Shown here: one piece after another, positions 27,818-37,831 of the stretch
Position numbering within the stretch: the stretch's first letter is position 1
Layout: each line of letters opens with the position of its first letter
Assembly: GCF_001696615.3 (NCBI RefSeq)
Contig: NZ_CP032279.1
Location: 1,488,001 to 1,552,000, forward strand
Source of the DNA: Acinetobacter sp. WCHAc010034
GTDB taxonomy: Bacteria > Pseudomonadota > Gammaproteobacteria > Pseudomonadales > Moraxellaceae
Direction: 5' to 3'
DNA: 64,000 nt
The notes under the pieces: generated by a model
The model's database searches: none
The model's input: only the letters and a program-made list of their open reading frames with translations
Told to the model about the DNA's origin: nothing
Position numbers and translations under genes: made by a program

Positions 27818-28054
27818 ATGGCAAACATCCAAAAATTTGTAGAAACCAACCGGCGCATGTTTAAAAAAACCTTAAGCTACTACATCATGCACATTACGGT
27901 AGCGATGCTGGTTGGCTATTTCGTCACCGGCAGCCTGAGCATGGCCATCGCTTTAAGCTTATTGGAACCGACCGTGCAGGCGGTGGCGTTCTTTTTCCAC
28001 GAAAAAGCCTGGGAAAAGAAAACTGCGCAGCAGAATGAGAAAGTCGCCGTTTAA
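27818..28054 (+). CDS. DUF2061 family small membrane protein
   Basis: 78 residues from ATG 27818 (GAGGAA upstream). Two hydrophobic segments (about 21-38 and 41-60) include LVGYFVTGSLSMAIALSLLEP and end with FFFHEKAWEK, the signature pattern of DUF2061. Function is unknown in the family. The overlapping Fur-like box suggests iron control in this organism. Confidence 0.85.
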   Translation: MANIQKFVETNRRMFKKTLSYYIMHITVAMLVGYFVTGSLSMAIALSLLEPTVQAVAFFFHEKAWEKKTAQQNEKVAV

Positions 28055-28077
28055 AATTTTCTGCCAATGTTCCTCAA

Positions 28078-28095
28078 AACCGCCCGCCGGCGGTT
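28078..28095 (+). terminator. Weak intrinsic terminator after the DUF2061 gene
   Basis: AACCGCC/GGCGGTT stem with a 4-nt loop, followed by a short T run after four bases. Confidence 0.5.
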
Positions 28096-28395
28096 AATGT
28101 TTTTCTGAAGCTGATTCTTTTTCTGAAAAAAGTATTCAGCGCTTTTTAGCGCGCTGCCGTGCAGGCCATGAAGATTTCAGCTTGCTCTGCGCCTGATCAA
28201 GTCCGCCGCCCCCTGCGCTTCAGGCGGCCAAACGCCTTTTCTTCCATAAATCAGCTCCAAAGGCTTGGCGATCCGCAGCGCGGATTTCTGCATGAATCTT
28301 CAGCTTTAAGTCAAATAATGCAACTTTCCTTTGATTAATTCTTAAAACTTCTAAATAATAAAATTACCATAAAAAATCTTTATAGGTAATTTAAG
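28096..28395. other. Intergenic region upstream of the LysR gene
   Basis: About 300 bp with no gene seen. The last 70 bp are strongly AT-rich and hold an inverted repeat (28361-28392). Confidence 0.5.
28361..28392. promoter_or_regulatory. AAATTACC/GGTAATTT inverted repeat before the LysR gene
   Basis: Perfect 8-bp arms 16 bp apart; the right arm ends three bases before the ATG. This is a candidate autoregulatory operator or a stem-loop covering the ribosome binding site. Confidence 0.4.
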
Positions 28396-29259
28396 ATGAA
28401 TCTCGCAGCCTTTGAAGCCTTTGTTAAAGTCATGGAAACTGGATCGATTTCTCTGGCCGCCGATCAGCTTTTCATTACCCAGCCCGCAGTCACCAAGCGC
28501 ATTCACAGCCTGGAAGACTATTTCGGTGTCAAGCTGTTTGAATCTGCCGGGCGCGGCATTCAGGCGACCCATGCCGCCCATTCACTGCTGCCTAAAGTAA
28601 AAAACTGGCTGAATGAGCTGGGCGATATTCACAATACCCTGAGCCATGAGCAGGGCCAGGTGCAGGGCAAGCTGAAAATCGGCACCAGCCATCACATTGG
28701 CCTGCATCATCTGCCGAATCATTTGCGCCGCTATGTGCAGAATTTTCCCGAAGTGACTCTGGATGTGCATTTTGTCGATTCCGAGCAGGCGCATGAACAG
28801 GTGCTGGCCGGCGATCTGGAGCTGGCGTTTTTAACCTTGCCGCCGCAAGGCGACAGCCGCCTCAACTATGTCACGATCTGGGATGACCCTTTGGTCTTTG
28901 CGGCGGCGCCGTTCCATCCTTTGGCGCAAAAGCGCAATCTCAGCCTGAAAGATTTAATTGAATACCCGAGCCTGCTGCCGGCTTCGCAAACCTATACCAG
29001 CCAAATCACCTTAGCCGAGTTTGAAAAGCAGGGCGTCAAGCCGAAAATCACCATGAGCAACAATCCGCTGGAATCCATCCGCATGCTGGTGTCGATTGGG
29101 CTGGGCTGGTCAGTCCTGCCCAAAACCCTGCTGAATCAGGACTTGAAGCAGCTGGATGTTCTGATGGAAATGACCCGCAAGCTGGGCATGGTCTGGCACC
29201 CCGGCCGCACCCAGTCCAAGGCGGCTGAAGCGCTGGTGCAGTATATGAAGCAGCAGTAA
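28396..29259 (+). CDS. LysR family transcriptional regulator
   Basis: 287 residues. The N-terminal winged helix-turn-helix (about 1-60) includes GSISLAADQLFITQPAVTKRI. The C-terminal periplasmic-binding-like effector domain (about 90-285) includes GKLKIGTSHHIGLHHLPNHL. It is an isolated gene between the DUF2061 gene and convergent hemN. It may act on the leucine operon 1.6 kb away, as LysR regulators near leu genes do elsewhere, but nothing in the sequence proves this. Confidence 0.92.
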   Translation: MNLAAFEAFVKVMETGSISLAADQLFITQPAVTKRIHSLEDYFGVKLFESAGRGIQATHAAHSLLPKVKNWLNELGDIHNTLSHEQGQVQGKLKIGTSHHIGLHHLPNHLRRYVQNFPEVTLDVHFVDSEQAHEQVLAGDLELAFLTLPPQGDSRLNYVTIWDDPLVFAAAPFHPLAQKRNLSLKDLIEYPSLLPASQTYTSQITLAEFEKQGVKPKITMSNNPLESIRMLVSIGLGWSVLPKTLLNQDLKQLDVLMEMTRKLGMVWHPGRTQSKAAEALVQYMKQQ

Positions 29260-29303
29260 GGCAGCCATGCACGCATTGCGGCCTCATTGCTGAGTAAAAT
29301 AAA

Positions 29304-29342
29304 CTTCGGATAATGCGTGCGGCAGGAATGCCGCAGGCTGCC
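29304..29342 (+). repeat. Dispersed intergenic palindromic repeat, copy 2
   Basis: Matches 4901-4940 with a few substitutions and a one-base length difference. The GCGGCA/TGCCGC hairpin core is conserved. It lies between the LysR gene and hemN. Confidence 0.6.
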
Positions 29343-29441
29343 GCAAAGGCCTTGAAAGCTTTAAAGCAAAAACGAGGCAGTGCAGCTAAAAAGTGCGGGA
29401 CAGCGCTGACCATGCCCTGCCTTTTTCAGCTTTCAAAGCGC

Positions 29442-30827
29442 TTAAATGGTCATGGAAAAAATCCGGCTTTCCGGCACTTTGCGCTTCAAGTGCAGGTCAA
29501 AGGCCATGCAGATATTGCGCACAAAGGGCTTGCCCCGCTCGGTCACGCGGATGCCGTGATCATGCAGCTGCAGCAGGCCGTCCTGCTGCATTTCCTGCAG
29601 CTGCGCCAGCACCTGCGGCAGTTCCGGAAAAGACTGCGCCGGGTTTTCCCACGATGCCTCAAAGCTGCACATTAAATTTAAAATATGCCTGCGGATAATC
29701 AGGTCTTCCTGCGACAGCACATGGCCGCGGTACACAGGAATTTCATCCTGCTCCAGGCGCGCATAGTAGTCTTCCAGCTTCTTTTCATTCTGCGCAAAGC
29801 TGTACCAGCTGTCACTGATGGAAGACAGGCCCAAGCCGATCATCAGCTGGGTTTTAGAGGCGGTATAGCCCATGAAGTTGCGGTGCAGCGCGCCCTGCTG
29901 AAAGGCCCGGTGCATGCCGTCGGACGGCAGGGCGAAATGATCCATGCCGATTTCATGATAGCCCTGCGCCAGCAGCTGCTTTTTGCCTTCTTCATAGCAG
30001 CGGCGCTTCATCTCATCTTTCGGCACATCGGCATCTTTAAAGCCGCGCTGGCCGTTGCCTTTAATCCACGGCACATGCGCATAGCTGTAAAACGCCAGGC
30101 GGTCAGGCATCAGGCGGGTGGTCTGCTGAATGGTGTGCAGCACATCATCCAGGCTTTGAAACGGCAGGCCAAACACCAGATCATGCGAAATGGAGGTGTA
30201 GCCGATTTCACGCGCCCACAGGGTTGCGCGCTCGACATGCGCATAGGGCTGAATGCGGTGAATGGCTTTCTGCACGGCTTCATTATAGTCCTGCACGCCA
30301 TAGCTGACCCGGCGGAAGCCCAGATCATACAGCGCCTGCAGATGCTCGCGCGTGGTGTTGTTCGGATGGCCTTCAAAACTGAATTCATGCTGCGGCGCCA
30401 CTTCTGCTTTATCAAGAATGCCTTGAATCAGCTGGGTTAAATGCTCCGGCGAGAAAAAAGTCGGCGTGCCGCCGCCCAAATGGATTTCCTTAATCAGCGG
30501 CCTGCCTTCAAGCAGCCGGCAGTACAAGTCCCATTCCTTCAGCACCGCCTGAATATAAGGCTGTTCCACCTCATGGCGCCTAGTCACCTTTTTATGGCAG
30601 CCGCAGAAGGTGCACAGGCTTTCGCAGAACGGCAAATGAATATACAGGCTGATGCCTTCGCTGCGGTTTGACTCATCAAAAGAGCTCTTTAAAGTCCGCT
30701 TCCACGCCTCCAGCGAAAAGGACTGCTCATCCCAGTACGGCACGGTAGGATAGCTGGTATAGCGCGGCCCCGGCACATTGTATTTCTGAATTAAAGAATC
30801 CGCCTGCTTTATCAACGCTGTCCCCAT
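29442..30827 (-). CDS. hemN: Oxygen-independent coproporphyrinogen III oxidase
   Basis: 461 residues of the radical SAM family. It decarboxylates coproporphyrinogen III to protoporphyrinogen IX without oxygen. The 4Fe-4S motif is CESLCTFCGC (near 64), followed by the GGGTPTF motif. The N-terminal YNVPGPRYTSYPT is characteristic of true HemN and distinguishes it from HemW. It is divergent from hemF, the oxygen-dependent enzyme of the same step. Confidence 0.97.
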   Translation of the reverse strand: MGTALIKQADSLIQKYNVPGPRYTSYPTVPYWDEQSFSLEAWKRTLKSSFDESNRSEGISLYIHLPFCESLCTFCGCHKKVTRRHEVEQPYIQAVLKEWDLYCRLLEGRPLIKEIHLGGGTPTFFSPEHLTQLIQGILDKAEVAPQHEFSFEGHPNNTTREHLQALYDLGFRRVSYGVQDYNEAVQKAIHRIQPYAHVERATLWAREIGYTSISHDLVFGLPFQSLDDVLHTIQQTTRLMPDRLAFYSYAHVPWIKGNGQRGFKDADVPKDEMKRRCYEEGKKQLLAQGYHEIGMDHFALPSDGMHRAFQQGALHRNFMGYTASKTQLMIGLGLSSISDSWYSFAQNEKKLEDYYARLEQDEIPVYRGHVLSQEDLIIRRHILNLMCSFEASWENPAQSFPELPQVLAQLQEMQQDGLLQLHDHGIRVTERGKPFVRNICMAFDLHLKRKVPESRIFSMTI

Positions 30828-30988
30828 TTGAACTGATCATATTCACCTAAGGCATATTCTGCTGAGCTTAGGCGGGGATTTCAACCTAGGCTTTTGGTCG
30901 GAATAAGCCTGCGCGTCATCCGCCTTTGGCAATCCCGCGCCGGCGGAAAAAGCCCTTAATCTTTTCAGCATTTTATGCTTTGATGTAG

Positions 30989-31960
<972 letters not shown>

Positions 31961-31979
31961 TTTTTTACCGATGAACCGC

Positions 31980-32009
31980 AAAAGCCTTCACCCGCTGAAG
32001 GCTTTTTTC
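31980..32009 (+). terminator. Intrinsic terminator of hemF
   Basis: AAAAGCCTTCA/TGAAGGCTTTT stem with a CCCGC loop and a T-tract, 20 nt after the stop. Confidence 0.9.
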
Positions 32010-32142
32010 ATTCAGATGCAAACGGCCGCATGAATCCGCTATTTTCCAGCCCGGCAGCATAAGCTCATGCAAGGCGGCAGCCGACATTTTAATGACATAA
32101 ACATCCGCTACATTAAATTCTTTACTGCTGAGGTCAAGCCCG

Positions 32143-32349
32143 ATGCGCACCCTGAAAATCAGCGCAAACGCCTTGCGCTTCTGGAGCTTCATGCTGGCGC
32201 TTTTCAGCTCAGTCAGCACTGCCGTTTTTTCTGAAAGCGCTTTTCACGACAATTTTGCATTAGCCGTGATGGCCATTGCGCTGGCCGGCATGATTGTCAG
32301 CGCGGCTTTCTTAATGCTCGATGCGGTTTTAGCTGTCTGCAACCCTTAA
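32143..32349 (+). CDS. Small two-helix membrane protein, function unknown
   Basis: 68 residues with two predicted transmembrane helices (about 12-30 and 38-62). ATG 32143 has GAGG nine bases upstream. It sits between the hemF terminator and aroE. A competing minus-strand frame (31965-32219) is less convincing. The family is not recognised. Confidence 0.55.
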   Translation: MRTLKISANALRFWSFMLALFSSVSTAVFSESAFHDNFALAVMAIALAGMIVSAAFLMLDAVLAVCNP

Positions 32350-32447
32350 ACGGGCGCTTTCAGCGCAGGGGAAATTGCAGTTAGCGCTTTAGAGCGCGGA
32401 AAATTTGCCGTATATTGATGCACATTTCTCCACATGGATCCTGTGCG

Positions 32448-33236
32448 ATGAGCAAGCAATTTGCCGTGATCGGCAACCCGATTGAACAGTCCCGCTCGCC
32501 GGAACTGCACCACGCCTTTGCCGCCAAAACCGGCGTGCAGCTGAACTACGCCAAGCGTCTGGCGCCTTTGGACGGCTTCAGCGCCAGCATTCATGACTTC
32601 TTCAGCCAAGGCGGCGCCGGCATGAACGTCACCGTGCCATTTAAGGAGCAGGCTTTTGCTGAATGCGCCGTGCTGACCGAGCGCGCCAAAATCGCCAAAG
32701 CCGTCAATACGCTGTGGATGCAGGACGGCCAGCTGCATGGCGACAATACCGATGGCCAAGGCCTGGTCGAAGCGATTAAAGCGCTGGGCTGGACACTTGA
32801 AAATGCCGAGCTGCTGATTATCGGCGCAGGCGGCGCCACCCGCGGCGTGATTTATCCGCTGGTGCAGGCCGGCGTGAAAAAAATTGTCATCGCCAACCGC
32901 ACCTTGGCCCGCGCAGAGCAGCTGATTGCCGATCTCAAGCAGGCGGTGCCGCAGGCGGAACTGTCCGCAGTCAGCCTGGACAATCTGGCGGGGAACTTCG
33001 ATATCGCCATTAATGCCACCTCGGCCAGCCTCAGCGGCGATGCCCTGCTTTTGCCGCAAGCGCTGCAGTTCAAGCAGGCCTATGAAATGGCTTACGGCAA
33101 GCCGTCGAGTTTTTTAGATCAGGCCAAAGCGCGCGGCGTGCCGGCATCTGAAGGCTTCGGCATGCTGGTCGGGCAAGCCATTGAATCTTTCCGGATCTGG
33201 AATGGCGTTAAGCCCAACCTGAAAGATTTCCTGTAG
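32448..33236 (+). CDS. aroE: Shikimate dehydrogenase (NADP+)
   Basis: 262 residues from ATG 32448; an 11-codon upstream extension lacks support. It reduces 3-dehydroshikimate to shikimate. Substrate-binding SRSPELHH (near 15), catalytic lysine in NVTVPFKEQA (near 66), NTDGQG (near 105), the nucleotide-binding GAGGATRGV and the NRT motif for NADPH are all present. GFGMLVGQA is the C-terminal signature. Length is normal. Confidence 0.96.
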   Translation: MSKQFAVIGNPIEQSRSPELHHAFAAKTGVQLNYAKRLAPLDGFSASIHDFFSQGGAGMNVTVPFKEQAFAECAVLTERAKIAKAVNTLWMQDGQLHGDNTDGQGLVEAIKALGWTLENAELLIIGAGGATRGVIYPLVQAGVKKIVIANRTLARAEQLIADLKQAVPQAELSAVSLDNLAGNFDIAINATSASLSGDALLLPQALQFKQAYEMAYGKPSSFLDQAKARGVPASEGFGMLVGQAIESFRIWNGVKPNLKDFL

Positions 33237-33240
33237 GCAA

Positions 33241-33268
33241 AAAAAGAACCTCATCTGAGGTTCTTTTT
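33241..33268. terminator. Bidirectional terminator between aroE and the acidic lipoprotein gene
   Basis: AAAAAGAACCTCA/TGAGGTTCTTTTT stem with a 2-nt loop, between convergent stop codons. Confidence 0.9.
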
Positions 33269-33283
33269 CATTTCAAGCTGCCG

Positions 33284-35677
33284 TTATTTCGGCATATGCT
33301 TGAGCACGCCTTGATAGGCTGTGCGGTAAATGGCATCGTCAAATAAATCCGCGCCATCTTCCGGCAGCTTCTGCAGCGACTTTTCTGAAAGCTTGCCTTT
33401 CAGGTCGTCGGCGAAGGCCTGCGCAAACACCTGTGAAGCTTTCGGCAGCAGGCGTTTCTGCTCATCGCTGAGCGAGTATTCCTGCTCAAAAGTTTCCGCA
33501 TAGTACTGGGCAAAAACCGCCTGCCGGGTTTTGTGCTGCTTGATCCGCTTGGCCCACTGCTGCTGCGCCTGATAGTCATTGACCGCTTCACTCACCTTGC
33601 GGCTGACGGCATAGCCAATCGCATCAAAGCTGTCTGAATGCTTCAATTGATGCTTGGCAATCAGCTTATTCAGGCGGGCAAGCGCTGCGCCCTGCGGCTT
33701 AGGCAGGTTCTGATTGAAATGATAGGCATACACTTCCGCCATTTCATTCAGCTCAGCAGTGCTGTAATGCCGGCTCAAATCTGACTGGCTGATCGGCGCG
33801 TACAGCACAAAAACCGCCTGATAGGCCTTCAGCCAAGAACCTGTGCGCTTGTATGTGTCCAGCGCGATTTTATTCAAATACTCGTCAGCGCTTTGTTCAT
33901 CTTCAGATGCCTGCGCTGCGGCTGCGTCCGGCCCTAAAGCGCGCAGGAAGCCTTTGGAAACTTTTTCCAGCAGAGAGCCTTTGGTTACTTCTTCAATGGA
34001 CTTGGCTTCTTTTAAAAGCTCGCGGTCAATCGGCTTGGCTTTGCCGTAATTTGAAATCTGGTTGGTGCTGATGAAGCGGAACTGGCCTAATTTTTCATCT
34101 TTCTTCTGCACATCATAGCTAAAAGTCTGCAGGCGCCCGGCCTTGTCCAGTCCAATATCCATGATAAGCGGCGTTGGGCTGGACTGCTCCGCTTTTAAAG
34201 CCTGCTGAATTTCAGCATCATGCTTCTGCCAGAGCTGCTTAAAGCCCTGCACATCGGTCAGCTGCTCAGACTGGTATGCAATGAACACCGGCGTCAGCTG
34301 CTCCAGCGCGGACGGCTGCGCGGCGGATTCGCCGCCATCTTTTCCTGCAGCCGGCTCAAACAGATCCAGGCCGTACCATTCGCGGCACAGGGTAAACTGG
34401 CCGGCCGGCACTTTGGCCGCATTGATTAAGGCTTCGCAGGCTTCCTCAGACAAGGCGGAAGCTTCGTCCTCAGCGGATTCCGGCGCATCTGAGTCTTCCT
34501 TCAGCGTAGCGGAGGCTGCATCGCATGCATCGTCGGATCTGCAGGCTGCATCCGCTGCCATTTCCGCGTTATCCTCTGCCCCTTCCTGCTCAGCATCGGC
34601 AGCTTCATGCTCATGCTCAGCGCCATGCTCATGCTCAGCGCCATGCGCCTGAGCCTGCACCAGCTCGCTGACCCGCTCTGCGGAATTGTAAGCGTCGACC
34701 TCCAGCAGACTTTCAACGGACGCATCTTCAGCTTCGGCAATATCCGCAGCTTCAGCTGTAGGCGCAGCGGCTTCTTCGGCTTGCAGCGCCTGCTTCTGCC
34801 CGGCAACTTGTGCGCTGTAGTACGGCGTATTCACCAGTTCAAATAAACTCATCTGCAGCATCAGGCCTTCCAGCGTGCCTTGATAGCGGATTTTACTGTG
34901 CACGCCCAGCTGCTTGTCCTGTTCGGTTAAAGCAGCCGCGCTCACCTGCTGCGGTTCAGCCAAGGCATACGGTAAAGCATTCATCTGCTTCAGGTAATTC
35001 GCCAGCTGCTTGAAGTCGATCTGATTGAAATCATCTTTATATTTGGAAAAATCAATATAGGCGAAAGAGGCCTGGCTTTCGCGGTTCACCATAAACGGCA
35101 TGAAGGCAAAATAGTTGGCATACAGCCTGAAATTGTTGAAATCCACAACCATCGGCAGCTGCGCCTGCACCAGCAGGGTCGGTTTCTGATATTTCAGGTT
35201 CAAATTCAGGGCGGCCATTTTCTGGCGGTAATGCACCGAGGCATCGTAGCTGAACTGCAAGTCATTCAGCAGATTGGCCATGCTGTCGGCCATGCCGGCT
35301 TTTGCGTCCGCGTGGAGCCCTGCTTCAGGATGATGCTGCCTGGCGATGGCGGCATACAGCTGGCTTTTTTCTTTGGCGCTGAGCTGAATTTTCTGCGCCT
35401 TAATGGCCTGATCCAGCTGCTTTTTCACTTCAGGATCCAGCGCCGGCGGCTGGCCGGCAGCTGCAGAGGCGCCTTTGGCCGCCTTGCTGTTCGGCTGGAT
35501 TTGAATGGAAAGCTGTCCCTGCATATCGTAGCTGGAGGTTTCAAACACCGCGTTGAGGGCGCTGGAGGCGCGTTCACCTAAAGGCTGCTGCTGGCCGGCA
35601 GTGGACTTAATGACATGCTGGCTGCAGGCGCTCAAGCTCAGGCCCAAGACGCAGAGAGTTAAATATTTCAAACGCAT
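33284..35677 (-). CDS. Large acidic lipoprotein with His/Glu-rich insert
   Basis: 797 residues with a type II signal peptide ending in LSAC (Cys near 18). Residues about 40-290 form a mixed domain (VVDFNNFRLYANYFAFMPF). Residues about 300-410 are a low-complexity acidic tract with the histidine cluster HGAEHEHGAEHEHE and several cysteines (DAACRSDDACDAA). The C-terminal half (about 420-797) is helical, with LQTFSYDVQKKDEKLGQFRF resembling a beta-barrel-assembly or LolA-type strand pattern. The His/Glu tract suggests binding of zinc, copper or nickel; this is inference. No family is recognised. Confidence 0.75.
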   Translation of the reverse strand: MRLKYLTLCVLGLSLSACSQHVIKSTAGQQQPLGERASSALNAVFETSSYDMQGQLSIQIQPNSKAAKGASAAAGQPPALDPEVKKQLDQAIKAQKIQLSAKEKSQLYAAIARQHHPEAGLHADAKAGMADSMANLLNDLQFSYDASVHYRQKMAALNLNLKYQKPTLLVQAQLPMVVDFNNFRLYANYFAFMPFMVNRESQASFAYIDFSKYKDDFNQIDFKQLANYLKQMNALPYALAEPQQVSAAALTEQDKQLGVHSKIRYQGTLEGLMLQMSLFELVNTPYYSAQVAGQKQALQAEEAAAPTAEAADIAEAEDASVESLLEVDAYNSAERVSELVQAQAHGAEHEHGAEHEHEAADAEQEGAEDNAEMAADAACRSDDACDAASATLKEDSDAPESAEDEASALSEEACEALINAAKVPAGQFTLCREWYGLDLFEPAAGKDGGESAAQPSALEQLTPVFIAYQSEQLTDVQGFKQLWQKHDAEIQQALKAEQSSPTPLIMDIGLDKAGRLQTFSYDVQKKDEKLGQFRFISTNQISNYGKAKPIDRELLKEAKSIEEVTKGSLLEKVSKGFLRALGPDAAAAQASEDEQSADEYLNKIALDTYKRTGSWLKAYQAVFVLYAPISQSDLSRHYSTAELNEMAEVYAYHFNQNLPKPQGAALARLNKLIAKHQLKHSDSFDAIGYAVSRKVSEAVNDYQAQQQWAKRIKQHKTRQAVFAQYYAETFEQEYSLSDEQKRLLPKASQVFAQAFADDLKGKLSEKSLQKLPEDGADLFDDAIYRTAYQGVLKHMPK

Positions 35678-35961
35678 AAAATTCTTTTTAATACCCGATT
35701 TAGTTATACTTTAATTGTAAAGACTGACCAAAGGATCAGCGCGTACTTTAGCAGAAACAGCAGAAAACCCTGATAGCCTTAACTGCCAAATTCGCATTTC
35801 TGACAATTTTATCAGTCTGCGGCATCAATGCAATTTCACCATTATTGTGAATAATAAAATCATCGATTCGGACAGGGTTTGCCGGCAAGCCGCCGCCGCA
35901 AGCATAGAAGAATTGCCGACAGCCCCTTATCCAAAACTATTTTCAAATTAGGATTAACGCC

Positions 35962-37785
35962 ATGCCTGCTTATAAAGCTCCTTTGCACGACATCCGCTTT
36001 TTGATGAATGAAGTGCTTGACTACCCTGCACACTATCAGACTTTGTCCAACGGCGAAATCGCCGATGCCGATACGGTAGACATGATTCTTGAAGGCGCAG
36101 CCGATTTCTGTGAAAACGTGCTGTCTCCGCTGAACCAGTCCGGCGACGCTGAAGGCTGCCATTTTGAGAACGGCGAAGTAAAAACCCCTAAAGGCTTCAA
36201 AGAAGCCTACGACCAGTTTGTGCAGGGCGGCTGGCAAGGCCTGTCTTTCCCGGAAGAGTTCGGCGGCCAGAACCTGCCTCAGTCGCTGAACCTGATTAAA
36301 TCTGAAATGATGGGCACGGCAAACTGGTCATTCCAGATGTACCCGGGCCTGAGCATCGGCTGCATCAACACCATCATGCAGTTCGGCACAGATGAGCAAA
36401 AAAGCATCTACCTGCCGCATCTGGTTGCCGGCACCTGGTCGGGCACCATGTGCCTGACCGAGCCGCAGTGCGGAACCGACTTAGGCCAGGTCAAGTCCAA
36501 AGCGGAACCGCTGGCTGACGGCTCTTATGCAATTTCCGGCACGAAAATCTTCATCTCTGCCGGCGAGCATGACCTAACCGACAACATTGTGCATATTGTG
36601 CTGGCGCGCCTGCCGGATGCGCCTGCAGGCACCAAAGGCATTTCACTGTTCATTGTGCCTAAATTCCTGGTAAATGCCGACGGCACCGCCGGCGAGCGCA
36701 ACCCGGTGACTTGCGGCTCCATTGAGCACAAGATGGGCATCCGCGCATCGGCAACTGCGGTGCTGAACTTTGACAACGCTGTGGGCTACCTGATCGGTGA
36801 GCCGAACAAAGGCCTGCACGCCATGTTCACCTTCATGAACACCGCGCGCATCGGCACGGCCATTCAGGGCATTGCGCATGCTGAACTGGCATTCCAAGGC
36901 GCTTTGCCTTATGCCAAAGAGCGCATGTCCATGCGCGCGCTGTCCGGCAAGAAAGATCCTGAAAAAGCCGCTGACGCCATCATTCACCATGCCGATGTGC
37001 GCCGCATGCTGCTGACCCAGAAAGCCATTGCCGAAGGCGGCCGCGCCATGATTTATTACGCGGCCCAGCTGGCGGATAAAATGGCCGATGCCCTCACCCG
37101 CGGCGATACCGCAGCCTTTGAAGCGCATGACGACCATTTGGGCTTCTATACCCCGATCCTGAAAGGCTTCCTGACCGAACTGGGCTATGAAGCAGCCAAC
37201 CACGGCATGCAGGTATACGGCGGCCACGGCTATATTAAAGAATGGGGCATGGAGCAGATTGTCCGCGACTCGCGCATTTCCACGCTGTACGAAGGCACAA
37301 CCGGCGTGCAGGCGCTGGACCTGATCGGGCGCAAAGTGCTGCTGACCTCCAAAGGCAAGGTGATCCGCGACTATACCGCTGAAATCCTGAAATTCTGCGG
37401 CCAGCATGCGCGCAATAAATACATGCGCCGTTTCGCCTGGGACTTAACCAAGCTTTGCGCGCAGTGGAATGCGCTGACTGTCCGCATTATGCTGGCAGCC
37501 CGCAAAGACCGCGATATCGTGTCTTCCGCTTCGGTCGATTTCCTGATGTTCTCCGGCTATGTGATGATGGCGTATTTCTGGGCGCAGCAGGCTGCTGTCG
37601 CTTCCGCCAAACTGGCGTCCGGCGAAGGCCAGGAAGTTCCTGAGTTCTATAAAGCCAAAATCAAGGTGGCGGACTTCTACTTTGAGCGCATGCTGCCGCG
37701 CACGCAGGGCCATGCCGAAGCGATGGTGAATCCGTCGAAGACCATGACCTCTTTGGCTGCTGAACATTTCAGCTTCGATTACTGA
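35962..37785 (+). CDS. Acyl-CoA dehydrogenase (long form with C-terminal domain)
   Basis: 607 residues. The N-terminal cap (APLHDIRFLMNEVLDYP) and the C-terminal extension (about 470-607) are typical of the ~600-residue class that includes DmdC-type 3-methylmercaptopropionyl-CoA dehydrogenases and long-chain enzymes. The FAD/substrate motif MCLTEPQCGTDLG lies near 160. The probable catalytic glutamate is in TLYEGTTGVQALDLIGRK (near 445). Substrate chain length cannot be read from the sequence. It is a single-gene unit with a 284-bp upstream region and its own terminator. Confidence 0.9.
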   Translation: MPAYKAPLHDIRFLMNEVLDYPAHYQTLSNGEIADADTVDMILEGAADFCENVLSPLNQSGDAEGCHFENGEVKTPKGFKEAYDQFVQGGWQGLSFPEEFGGQNLPQSLNLIKSEMMGTANWSFQMYPGLSIGCINTIMQFGTDEQKSIYLPHLVAGTWSGTMCLTEPQCGTDLGQVKSKAEPLADGSYAISGTKIFISAGEHDLTDNIVHIVLARLPDAPAGTKGISLFIVPKFLVNADGTAGERNPVTCGSIEHKMGIRASATAVLNFDNAVGYLIGEPNKGLHAMFTFMNTARIGTAIQGIAHAELAFQGALPYAKERMSMRALSGKKDPEKAADAIIHHADVRRMLLTQKAIAEGGRAMIYYAAQLADKMADALTRGDTAAFEAHDDHLGFYTPILKGFLTELGYEAANHGMQVYGGHGYIKEWGMEQIVRDSRISTLYEGTTGVQALDLIGRKVLLTSKGKVIRDYTAEILKFCGQHARNKYMRRFAWDLTKLCAQWNALTVRIMLAARKDRDIVSSASVDFLMFSGYVMMAYFWAQQAAVASAKLASGEGQEVPEFYKAKIKVADFYFERMLPRTQGHAEAMVNPSKTMTSLAAEHFSFDY

Positions 37786-37804
37786 GTTTTAAACTCTAAG
37801 TCAG

Positions 37805-37831
37805 AAAAAGAGCGCTCCGGCGCTCTTTTTT
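37805..37831. terminator. Bidirectional terminator after the acyl-CoA dehydrogenase
   Basis: AAAAAGAGCGC/GCGCTCTTTTT stem with a TCCG loop, overlapping the stop codon of the convergent acyltransferase gene. Confidence 0.92.

Noticed and set aside
31965..32219. Minus-strand frame of 84 codons after hemF
   Set aside because: It begins inside the oppositely oriented small membrane protein gene and crosses the end of the hemF terminator; no family features.
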